The position numbers and the translations under genes are program-made. Shown in pieces: positions 47,281-56,589 of a stretch of DNA of 64,000 nucleotides (within the stretch, counting starts at the first letter, position 1; every line of letters begins with the position of its first letter). The DNA is from CAVUOA01 sp963742955. GTDB lineage: Bacteria; Bacteroidota; Ignavibacteria; Tepidaquicellales; OLB5. The DNA lies in the NCBI GenBank assembly GCA_963742955.1, contig CAVUOA010000009.1:124001-188000 (forward strand). The letters are read 5' to 3'. The notes beneath the pieces are model-generated. The model was given only the letters and a program-made list of their open reading frames with translations, was not told the origin of the DNA and did not search any database.

Positions 47281-48669
47281 TCCATGAAACAATATATTTA
47301 AAAGTATCAAACAATTTATGATAATGTTTTCCCCGAACTTCCAAATCCAATTTCAGATAATAAAAAAGAATCATCTGACAGAATTGTATTTGATGATTCA
47401 AACCTTTTCAATAAATCAGTTTTCAATACTTACTAAAATTTCAGCTAGCGGGATAAAAAATGTTTGGCATCTATAGTTGCATAATTCGCAGAATTTCAGA
47501 GGTGGTGATTTATTTACCAGAATATCTCCCGCAATTTCATTATTTGGAGGTAATGATGAATTAAAAAAGTAAGCATGCTGGATGCGCAATTGGGATATTT
47601 GTTTTCTGTACACGGCGAATTATCTGAGGATATATACAAGGCTTCCTCAAAATTCAAACCGGAAAATTTAGCTTTAAATCCGAGATGACATTATATTTTT
47701 AACTGGTACAATGGAGATACTTCGTTTATAAGTTAAACCAACTCGAATTTTAAATATTCTTGTTCCTGTTTCTAAAGAGATACATAATGCGTTCAAAACA
47801 ACAGCATCTTATCATGATGTAAGTGCTTCTTATGACCCGTCCAATATTGCAGATTACGATTTTCAGGGAAGAGGGAGCCCGGAAAATTTATAACCCCATT
47901 TAATATTTTCAAATCTTTGGCTGATACAATAAGAAAGATAGTAATCGTCGTGCTTTCAGCAGTAGGGGCTTGCCCATTTCTTATCCGTTGGCTACTATGA
48001 TGACATTAGTTCAGCTCAAATTCACACAGCAAAAAGTCTCCCGGTTCTTATGGAACTGAGACTGAGGGAGGATACTACAAACCATTATCGTGGACTTGGA
48101 TTTGTCTAAAGATGAAGGAAAAGGCGACTTTGTTTGGTGATTTAGGTTATTATCCTGGGTTTTTTTATAATGTTAACAGACCGTTTGATTTTTAGGTCGT
48201 TCCAGAATATCAGCATTAATTTATTCTGCTACAGATCTATAACGTAGGACGGTGGATTTTTTTCTTCTGCTTCCTATAATATTGTTGAACAAGGTAAGAT
48301 TGAATATAATTATGTTTTTCCTGTTCGACTAGGATATTTACTGATAAGAGAGGATTGCTAAATATTATACAATGATAATGGTAAATTGGTCAATGCTTCC
48401 GATTACATTAAAAAATATCCATATACTTTAGATAAATTTGGAAACGCTGACTTTATGTCACAAGTATATGTAGAATATGAAAATGGATTGAAAATATATG
48501 TTAATAGACATACATTTAAGGTATGGAAAGTAAATTTTTCGGGAATTCCCGGGTTTTACAGTTTCCACGCACTATTAAATAGTGAAGATTCCCTGTATGT
48601 CGGAAATACAAATGGCGATGTATTTAATCTTCCTTCCGGTAATGGGTGGGTATGTTATTCAACGAATTA
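47281..48669 (+). pseudogene. Unrecognised protein gene, shredded by indels
   Basis: Plus-strand fragments in shifting frames read as one protein: NVFPELPNPISDNKKE near 47330, GGDLFTRISPAISLFGG near 47505, MLDAQLGYLFSVHGELSE near 47577, NAFKTTASYHDVSASYDPS near 47790, VGYYDDISSAQIHTAKSLP near 47990, and an intact 94-residue C-terminus (48386-48667) with VYVEYENGLKIYVNRHTF and ending GNGWVCYSTN. The many Tyr/Trp/Asp/Asn residues resemble a secreted carbohydrate-active or surface protein, but I do not recognise a family. At least eight indels are needed to join it. Confidence 0.45.
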
Positions 48670-48684
48670 AAGTTTTAATAATTT

Positions 48685-49661
48685 ATGTCAAATATTTTAG
48701 TTACAGGCAACGCAGGTTTCGTAGGTTCAATAGTAACAAAATTACTTGTAAAGGGGAATTAAAGTTATAGGTATTGACAATTTTCAGGAAGGGAAAAAAA
48801 ATGCTGTCAGCAAGGATATTGTTTTTTATAAAGGTGATTTTGGTAATGCTGAACTATTAGCTTCTGTTTTCAAGGGACATGAAATCGATTACGTATTTCG
48901 TTTAGCTGCTGAAACGACAATTGAATTCAGTATGAGTGACCCCTCTAAGTATTTTACAAATAATGTTGTTAATGGGATTACTCTATTAGATACAATGTTG
49001 AAATACAATTGCGGGAAAATGATATTTTCTTCGACTGCTGCAACTTTTGGCGAACCTCAATATACTCCTATTGATGAAAAACATCCCCAAATCCCGATTG
49101 ATTCTTACGGTGAATCCAAGTTAATCTTCGAAAAGATTCTTGACTGGTACAGCTATGCTTACGGTATAAAGTTTAATTTATTCAGATATCAATGCTGCCG
49201 GAGCAGTTGCAGTTAACGGAGAAGGCAGAGAACATGAATACATGTGCTGCATCGAATTTTGAAACTCTCAATGGGAAGGGAAATGTTTTAAAAATTTTCG
49301 GAAATGATTATAATACGAAAGACGGTACTTGTATTAGGGATTACATTCACGTCAAAGACGTGGCTGAGGCTCATATTCTTGCCATGAAAAACCTTGAAGT
49401 TAAAGTAAACGGAAAATATAATTTAGGCAGTGGAACAGGGTTTTCCAATCTTGAAGTAATAAATGCTGTCGAAAAAGTGACAGGTAAAAAAGTTAACTGG
49501 CAATTTTAATCCAGAAGAGCTGGTGACCCTGGAATATTAATTGCATAAAATGATATAGCTAAAACCAACTGAAATGGGAATCTAAAAATTCTAGTATAGA
49601 TCAGATTGTACAGGATGCTTATGATTGGTCTGTCGGACATCCACATGGATATACTTCATAG
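48685..49661 (+). CDS. NAD-dependent epimerase/dehydratase, UDP-glucose 4-epimerase-like (several frameshifts)
   Basis: About 325 residues once frames are joined. The Rossmann motif is ILVTGNAGFVGS. The catalytic Ser/Thr lies in FSSTAATFGEP and the Tyr-Lys pair in DSYGESKLIFEK. Further GalE-type blocks are GNDYNTKDGTCIRDYIHV, DVAEAHILAM and YNLGSGTGFSNLEV, with a C-terminal RRAGDPG-like stretch. Frame changes fall near 48763, 49190, 49235, 49508 and 49545. It would interconvert UDP-hexoses or N-acetyl forms for the polysaccharide. The first glycine block has Asn where GalE usually has Gly-Ala-Gly spacing, but the pattern G-x-x-G-x-x-G is kept. Confidence 0.82.
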
Positions 49662-49663
49662 AA

Positions 49664-50556
49664 ATGCTTTTATCAATTATTATAGTTAACTATAATGTAA
49701 CTATTTAATTTGACAATTGTATCAACTCTATACTTCAGTATTTAAAGGGCACTGAATTTGAAATATTAATTATTAATGATCACTCACCAGACATAAGTGA
49801 ATCACTTCAATAAAATATCCACAAGTAAGATTCTTTTTTTTAAATGAAAATTTGGGTTTTTCTAAAGCAAATAATTTTATCGTTGATAAATCTCAATCGG
49901 ATTATATTCTAATTCTGAATCCAGATACAGAATTTGTTGAAGACTTTGTAACACCAATAATAAATTATATTAGCGGTCATCAACACACAGGTATATGTGC
50001 GCCAACATTGGTATACAAAGATTTAAGCTATCAGAACTCTGCAGGTAGCAAAATGGGATTATTTTATGAAACAGCAGAGGCATTGTTTTATATTAATTTG
50101 TACAGGAGGTTTAAAAAAATAATAAACTTTTGGAGATATAAAGCAAACAAGCCTTTTAAGATCGGTTGGGCGAGCGGTGCCTGTTTTTTGTTGAAAAGGT
50201 CAATTTACAATGAAGTCAAAGGATTTAATACTGAATATTTTTTGAATTACGAAGACTTGGATTTTTGTAATAAAGTTATAAAAAAGGGATACAATAATTA
50301 TTATTTTCCAGTTCTCAAGTGTATACATTTAGACCAGACAAGTCAAAAAAGGAATTACGAGGCATTTGTTTATTCAAGGTATAAGAGCAGGTTAATTTAT
50401 GCGAAGTATAACTATAATTTAGCTCAAAGGCTTTTGGTTAGATTAATTCATATTATTGGATTATTATTAAGGTTAATTTTTGTAAATATGCTTTATTCGG
50501 ATACTGAGAAAAGTTGTTACAAAGGGGATATAGAAAATCATTATCCTTATACTTGA
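49664..50556 (+). CDS. GT2-family glycosyltransferase (frameshifted near start)
   Basis: About 297 residues. LLSIIIVNYNV opens the GT-A fold, frame changes occur near 49705 and 49812, and the remainder is intact. The remainder has NLGFSKANNF, the metal-binding NPDTEF, the acceptor-site region GWASGACFLLKRSIY and the catalytic NYEDLDFCNKVIKKGY. This is the rhamnosyl-transferase-like GT2 class. A C-terminal membrane-associated segment (LLVRLIHIIGLLLRLIFV) follows. It starts 2 bp after the epimerase stop. Confidence 0.85.
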
Positions 50557-50568
50557 GAAAAACAATAA

Positions 50569-51735
50569 ATGATTAAGGTTTTGAATATTATTACGAGTAT
50601 CCATGACGGCGGCCTGGAAAGACATGTATATTATATTATTTCTTATATAAGCAAAACCAAGTTTAAAACAGTCTCTTGCTGTTCTCACTCCCAAAATGGA
50701 TAATACTTTAACTGACAAATATTCATTCTTAGGAATTAAAATTAAATATTTTGATTTTGATAACAGGTTTTTTAATTTTAAATCGATACCTAAAAATATT
50801 ATTCAGATTTTTAAATTAGCATACTTTATAAAACAAATAAAATAGATATTGTTCATTCACATGATTTCTTCCCGGCTTTTGTATCACGAGTAAGCGTTAT
50901 CACAAGTTTAGTGTTTTTTTTGCATAAGGTTAAGAGGGTATTTATTACGCTTCATATAGTATTCCTGTGGCTGAAACCGATTCATAATTATATTAATAAA
51001 CTATTAAGCATTATAACAACAAAAATTATCTGCCTCTCAAATGCTACTATGAAATATTCTTTAGAACACGATAAAATAAAAAAGAACAAGTATGTTATAA
51101 TTAATACCGGCGTCGACACCAGTAAATTTATATCAGATGAAAAAACAAAATTGGAGCTTAAATCAAAATTTGGTTTTATTATGGATGATTTTATATTGGG
51201 AAATATTGGGGTTTTATCCATTCGGAAAGGGCAGATCTACCTGTTGAAAGCTTTCAATAGTTTAAAAGAGAAATATCCGGCTTTAAGGCTATGATGATAG
51301 TGGCGGGGAACGTGAGCACAAAAAGATATTGCTGATGAACTATATGAATATATTGACAAAGCAAATTTAGGAAGAATAGTAAAGATAGTAGAGCCAAGAG
51401 ATGATATAAATTTAATTTATAATATATTTGACATTTTTATTATGCCTTCGATAACTGAAGGATTGAGCGCCTGTGCAATTGAAGCATTATTAATGGAAAG
51501 AATTTGTCTTTTTTCAGATATCGAACCTTTTAAAGAATTGGTTCATGACGGAGTAGAAGGTTTTTTATTTCAAAATAAAAACACAGATGATTTGACGAAA
51601 AAATTAGAATATATTATATCTAATTACCAGGAATTAAATTATATAAAGCACAACGCTTTAGAATCAGTTAAGGGTAAATATGATGTGAGATTAATGGTAT
51701 CGAAGTATGAAAATCTTTATTTAAAACGATATTAA
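50569..51735 (+). CDS. GT4-family glycosyltransferase (frameshifted)
   Basis: About 385 residues after joining. The N-terminus IKVLNIITSIHDGGLERHV carries the GT4 glycine loop. The middle has DIVHSHDFFPAFVSRV and IICLSNATMKY. The C-terminal half has GNIGVLSIRKGQIYLLKAF and the E-x7-E region in MPSITEGLSACAIEALLMER, the nucleotide-sugar site. Frame changes lie near 50685, 50845 and 51295-51320. It is a retaining transferase acting on lipid-linked glycan; the sugar is unknown. Confidence 0.85.
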
Positions 51736-51737
51736 AT

Positions 51738-52554
51738 ATGTTTAAAACTCTTTATCATCCTGTTATCCATTTTTGGACATTATGGTTTTCAGAAGCGATG
51801 ATTTATTTTTTGAAAGAGAACGGCCGAAATATCAAATCAAATGAATCGATAGCTGATATTGGATGCGGGATGGGATATCATTGTTTCCAAATGCTGAGAT
51901 ACAAACCCGAATATGTTGCAGGTCTTGATATTTCTGCTGAGACGATCGATTTTCTGAAATCTTTTACAAATAACATTTATTTTGATACTGTTGACATTTC
52001 AAATATTAAAACAGAAAAATATAATGAACGTTTTTCCGTAATATTTTGCAGCGATGTATATGAACATGTTGACGATCCCCAAGTTATGCTGATTAATGTA
52101 TTCAAAATGTTAAAACGAAACGGTACTGCATGTATTACTTTCCCGAATTGGGACCATCATGGGAAAAATCAATTCGAAAATATTGATATTTTGGAAAATC
52201 AAATTAAATCTGCGGGTTTCAAGGTATTCTCAATTAAAATTATTGAAGACTTACTCTTTAGTGTACAAGGTTTTTATGAAATTGTATATATTTGCTCAAA
52301 AACTTTCAGATAATATATTCCGTATTAAGAGGACAATAACTGACGGTAACGGAATGCCTGAATCGGATGAGTGTCATAATATGTATGGATTTCAGAAAAA
52401 CCAGAAATTAAAAAATAGAAAATATTTAATTGTTTTCATTAATATTATCTATGAATCAATTAAAACTATTACTAAAGTTATGCCTCCGTTTAAATCTTTG
52501 GCTGATATATCAATTGTAAAAAACAAGAGAATAATTTTCACAGCAGTAAAATAA
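51738..52554 (+). CDS. Class I SAM-dependent methyltransferase (one frameshift)
   Basis: About 271 residues. The SAM-binding motif I is SIADIGCGMGYHCFQML, followed by an acidic motif II (AGLDISAET) and SVIFCSDVYEHVDDPQ, the pattern of the UbiE/COQ5-like superfamily. The frame changes near 52303 (extra a), after which a basic C-terminus (DNIFRIKRTITDG to KNKRIIFTAVK) is read through to 52554. It probably methylates a sugar or caps the glycan. It starts 2 bp after the GT4 stop and overlaps the next start by one base. Confidence 0.82.
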
Positions 52555-53344
52555 TGGAAAATCTAAGTGTTATTATGATTACTTGGGATGCGAAGCATTT
52601 TTTAGAAAAATCTTTAGCATCAATATATCAAAAAAATAAAGGGTTCAAATTCGAACTGATAATTATAGATAACCATTCAACAGACGGTTCTATAGAATTC
52701 ATTGAATCCGTTTATCCGGATGCGGTTCTCATCAGGAACAGCCAAAATAGTGGAGTCGCCCCGGCAAGAAATCAAGGGTTTAAAGTTGCAAATGGAAAGT
52801 ATTTACTTATTCTTGATGTTGATACGGAGTTGATTACTGAGAATGCTTTTGAGAAATTGTTTAATTACATGGAGCAAAACTCAAAAGCGGGGATTCTGGG
52901 TGCTAAACTGATTTTTAAAACCGGAGAATTGCAGCTAACTTGCAGGACCTTTCCAAGCGTTGGCGTTAAATTGTTTAATAGAATTGAGAAACTGTTCTTT
53001 TTTAAGAATTCTAAAATGCTCAAAAAACATTATATGGTCGATTATGACCATGATAAAATCATGTCTGTTGATTATGTGATAGGAGCATTTCAGTTTATAA
53101 GAAAAATCACTCATTGACGATATAGGATTTTATGACGAAAATATTTTACGGCCCCGAAGACATTGATTTCTGCCTGAGGGCCAGGAAAAAAGGTTATCTT
53201 ACTGTATACTTCCCCGATGTTGAACTTTATCACTTTTATCAGAGAATAACAAAAAAGTTGTTTACGAAAATTACTTTTATGCATTTTAAAGGTTTATTCC
53301 ACTATTTTTTCAAGCATAAATATATAGTTTATCCAAAAATTTAG
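52554..53344 (+). CDS. GT2-family glycosyltransferase (one frameshift)
   Basis: About 263 residues. The GT-A fold shows LSVIMITWDAKHFLEKSL, IIDNHSTDGS, NSGVAPARNQGF and the metal site LDVDTEL. Dropping one a near 53107 joins GAFQFIRK to SLIDDIGFYDE and then the catalytic GPEDIDFCLRARKKGY. The start overlaps the methyltransferase stop (TAATG). It resembles the GT2 at 49664 and the N-terminal half of the fusion at 56590. Confidence 0.87.
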
Positions 53345-53359
53345 CATTACAATATTGAA

Positions 53360-54742
53360 TTGTCTAAGAGAGCCGAAATTTCACTTCTTGTAATTTCTGA
53401 TTTTTTATTTATCAACATTGCTTGGTCGATATATTATTTTATTAGAATAAGCTCAGGGTGGATACCATACACCGACCCTACTTCGTTTTTGATACCGTTA
53501 TTTGTAATTTATGCATATTGGGTAGTTATCTTTTCATTTTCCGGATTGTATCAGCACTGGTTCACCAGGTCAAGATTTGATGAATTTTCTTCAGTAATAA
53601 AATCAGTATCAATCGGGTGCCTGATTCTGTTCTTTGTGATATTTATTGATGATGCGATGAATAATTCACATGTAATATCGAGATTCTTGATTCTTATTTA
53701 TTGGGGACTAATGGTTATTACTGTAGGTTCCGGCAGAATTGTAATCCGTGGATTTCAGATGAGGTTGCTTGAAAGAGGTATAGGGCTTAGAAATACAGTA
53801 ATAATAGGTAATGGCCAAAGAGCGAAAGACCTTTTTTCAATCGTCAAAAAATTTCCTCAGTTAGGTTATAAACTGCTTGGATTTGTCTCATTGGAACCGG
53901 AAACTTTGTCTGCTAAAAATGTCTTGGGAAACCTTAACAAAATATCTGATATTGTTAGTAATAATAATGCATCGGAAGCTATTATAGCTCTTGAACCAAA
54001 TGAGAGGGAAAAGCTGATGGAGGTTATGAGGTTTTGCTCCGATGTTAAGATAAATCTCAAAATTCTTCCTGATACTTATGATATTGTAAGCGGAATGGTG
54101 AAAACCAACCAGATATACGGTGTTCCTCTGATTGAAGTCATGCCTGAGTTAATGACTTACGCGGCTAAACTATTCAAGAGAATAATTGATATTACAATTG
54201 CAGTATTTCTTTTACTTCTGTCATCTCCATTACTTATACTTTGTTCTTTATTAATAAAGATTACTTCTGAGGGCGGAGTATTTTATAAGCAAACAAGGGT
54301 TGCTAAAGGCGGGAAATTATTTACCATGTACAAGTTCAGAACTATGTATAAAAACGCTGAAGAATACGGTCCTGAATGGGCTGGCGAAAAGGACAAACGG
54401 ATAACAAAACTGGGGAGAGTATTGAGAAAAATATATTTTGATGAGATTCCCCAGATGATAAACGTATTAAAAAATGAGATGAGCATAGTCGGTCCCAGGC
54501 CTGAAAGACCTCATTTTGTTGAAATGCTTAAAAAAGAAATACCTTATTATTACAAAAGAATGAGCGTTAAACCCGGAATAACCGGATGGGCTCAGATAAA
54601 GCATAAATACGATTCATCATTAGACGACGTGAAAGTTAAACTTCAGTATGATTTTTATTATATAGAAAACATGTCTTTGAAACTCGATATTAAAATAATA
54701 ATAAACACTATTATAGTAATAGTTTTCATGAAGGGACATTAA
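53360..54742 (+). CDS. Polyprenyl-phosphate hexose-1-phosphate transferase (WbaP/WcaJ-like)
   Basis: 460 residues, intact. Four N-terminal helices lead to a CoA_binding_3 Rossmann domain (about 143-245, TVIIGNGQRAKDLF). A re-entrant helix (about 273-300) and the catalytic sugar-transferase domain follow, with KFRTM (325-329), DEIPQ with the catalytic Asp-Glu pair (361-362), SIVGPRP (375-381) and KPGITGWAQI (404-413). It starts glycan repeat-unit synthesis by moving a hexose-1-phosphate from a nucleotide sugar to undecaprenyl phosphate. TTG start at 53360. It serves as the complete reference for the degenerate copy in the 56590 fusion. Confidence 0.95.
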   Translation: MSKRAEISLLVISDFLFINIAWSIYYFIRISSGWIPYTDPTSFLIPLFVIYAYWVVIFSFSGLYQHWFTRSRFDEFSSVIKSVSIGCLILFFVIFIDDAMNNSHVISRFLILIYWGLMVITVGSGRIVIRGFQMRLLERGIGLRNTVIIGNGQRAKDLFSIVKKFPQLGYKLLGFVSLEPETLSAKNVLGNLNKISDIVSNNNASEAIIALEPNEREKLMEVMRFCSDVKINLKILPDTYDIVSGMVKTNQIYGVPLIEVMPELMTYAAKLFKRIIDITIAVFLLLLSSPLLILCSLLIKITSEGGVFYKQTRVAKGGKLFTMYKFRTMYKNAEEYGPEWAGEKDKRITKLGRVLRKIYFDEIPQMINVLKNEMSIVGPRPERPHFVEMLKKEIPYYYKRMSVKPGITGWAQIKHKYDSSLDDVKVKLQYDFYYIENMSLKLDIKIIINTIIVIVFMKGH

Positions 54743-54749
54743 TTATAAT

Positions 54750-55859
54750 ATGGCAAATCCTGATATCAAAATGGTCGATTTAAAGACCCAGTATTTAAAA
54801 ATTAAAGATGAAATAGATTCCTCCGTAAAAGAAGTAATCGATTCTTCACAGTTTATAATGGGGAAAGCCGTTGGCGAATTCGAAACCAATGCCGCCGGCT
54901 ATGTTGGATGTAATTATGCAATTGGCTGTGCTTCGGGCACCGATGCGCTGCAGATAGCATTGATGGCTGTAGATATGAAACCGGGTGATGAAATCATATC
55001 AACTCCGTTTACTTTTGTTGCCACTACAGAAACCATTGCCCTTCTGGGCGGAGTGCCTGTATATGTTGATGTGGATGAAAAAACATATAACATTGATGTA
55101 AATAAAATTGAAGCAAAGATTACTCCTAAAACCAAAGCCATTATGCCGGTTCACCTGTACGGACAGCCTGCAGAAATGGACAAAATAATGGAACTGGCAA
55201 AACAATATAATATAAAAGTTATAGAAGATGCCGCGCAGGCATTCGGCGCTGTTTATAAAAATAAGAAAGTATCTTCAATTGGAGACATTGGAACAATAAG
55301 CTTTTTCCCGAGCAAAAATCTCGGCGCATTTGGTGATGCAGGAATGGTAACAACCAATGACTCAGAACTTGAAAAGAAAATGAGAATTATAGCTGCACAT
55401 GGTTCAAAGAGAAGATATTACCATGACATTCTGGGTATAAACAGCAGGCTTGATACTATACAGGCTGCTGTACTAAACGTTAAGCTGAAATATCTTGAGA
55501 GCTATCATGATGCAAGAATTAAAGCGGCTGGTATGTATAACGAAAGATTTAAAGATATAATTGAACCACCGTTTGTGCTCCCGTATGTTAAGCATATTTA
55601 TCATCAGTATTCCATACGGGTTCCCAAAAGAGATTTAATGCAGGAGTTTTTAAAGTCTAACGGTATTCCATCGATGATATATTATCCTGTGCCTCTTCAT
55701 TTGCAGCAGGCGTACAGATATAACTATAATGAAGGTGATTTTCCTGTAACAGAAGCTCTTTCAAGAGATATAATATCTCTTCCTATGCACACTGAATTGT
55801 CAGAAGAACAGATTGATTATATTGCAGGCAAGGTAACAGAATTTATAAAGTCAGCCTAA
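54750..55859 (+). CDS. DegT/DnrJ/EryC1/StrS-family sugar aminotransferase
   Basis: 369-residue PLP enzyme, intact. Cofactor contacts are ASGTDALQIALMA, TPFTFVATTETI, PVHLYGQPAEM and the ED-x-AQ block (IEDAAQAFGA). The Schiff-base lysine is in FFPSKNLGAFGDAG (Lys189), and the substrate loop ends GINSRLDTIQAAV. It aminates a keto-sugar nucleotide. The sequence is nearest in feel to WbpE/WlbC-type enzymes that make 3-amino-hexuronates, but the substrate is not proven. It lies 7 bp after the sugar transferase and 5 bp before the mannose synthase. Confidence 0.93.
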   Translation: MANPDIKMVDLKTQYLKIKDEIDSSVKEVIDSSQFIMGKAVGEFETNAAGYVGCNYAIGCASGTDALQIALMAVDMKPGDEIISTPFTFVATTETIALLGGVPVYVDVDEKTYNIDVNKIEAKITPKTKAIMPVHLYGQPAEMDKIMELAKQYNIKVIEDAAQAFGAVYKNKKVSSIGDIGTISFFPSKNLGAFGDAGMVTTNDSELEKKMRIIAAHGSKRRYYHDILGINSRLDTIQAAVLNVKLKYLESYHDARIKAAGMYNERFKDIIEPPFVLPYVKHIYHQYSIRVPKRDLMQEFLKSNGIPSMIYYPVPLHLQQAYRYNYNEGDFPVTEALSRDIISLPMHTELSEEQIDYIAGKVTEFIKSA

Positions 55860-55864
55860 AAGGC

Positions 55865-56584
55865 ATGAAGAAAACCCTAATTGTAATACCAACATATAAC
55901 GAAGCTGAAAATATAATTAAGCTGATCAACGAGATTGTTTCCTTGAAAATCGATGATATCAGGCTTGATATATTAGTTATTGATGATAACTCTAAAGACG
56001 GAACTTCGAAAATGGTTAAAGACCTGAACAATGAACATATAGTTGTAATTGACCGTGAAAAGAAAATGGGGTTGGGAACCGCATACATACTCGGCTTTAA
56101 ATATGCTATTGATAACGGGTATGACTATGTTTTTGAAATGGATGCTGATTTTTCACATGACCCGAAGTCATTACCTGACTTTTTCCCAAAATTGCATGAA
56201 TATGATCTTGTTATAGGTTCAAGGTACATTAACGGGATAGCAGTCGTGAATTGGCCTCTTTCGAGGTTAATGATTAGTATTGGGGCAAGCATTTATACCA
56301 GAATAATTACATTTCTTCCGGTAAACGATGTAACAGCAGGATTTATGTGTTACAGAGTAAATTCGCTGAAACAAATAAATCTGGATTCGGTTAAATCAAA
56401 CGGATACTCATTTCAAATCGAAATGAAATACAGAATGTGGAAAAAGAAATTCAAGCTCATTGAAATCCCTATTGTTTTCATAGATCGCAGAGCAGGTGTA
56501 TCAAAAATGTCTAAAAAAATTGTATATGAAGCCTCCTTTATGGTATGGAAATTAAGGTTCATGTCTTTATTTAACAAATTGTAA
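55865..56584 (+). CDS. Polyprenol-phosphate mannose synthase (DPM1-like GT2)
   Basis: 239-residue soluble GT2 of the dolichol-phosphate mannose synthase class without C-terminal helices. Landmarks are LIVIPTYNEAENI, IDDNSKDGTSKM, the metal motif EMDADFSHDPK, IGSRYINGIAVVNWPLSR and the acceptor-loop VTAGFMCYR with SYSFQIEMKYRMWKKKF-like residues. It makes a polyprenyl-phosphate sugar that GT-C transferases use; candidate users in this window are the GT-C proteins at 34739 and 13124. Confidence 0.92.
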   Translation: MKKTLIVIPTYNEAENIIKLINEIVSLKIDDIRLDILVIDDNSKDGTSKMVKDLNNEHIVVIDREKKMGLGTAYILGFKYAIDNGYDYVFEMDADFSHDPKSLPDFFPKLHEYDLVIGSRYINGIAVVNWPLSRLMISIGASIYTRIITFLPVNDVTAGFMCYRVNSLKQINLDSVKSNGYSFQIEMKYRMWKKKFKLIEIPIVFIDRRAGVSKMSKKIVYEASFMVWKLRFMSLFNKL

Positions 56585-56589
56585 TAATT

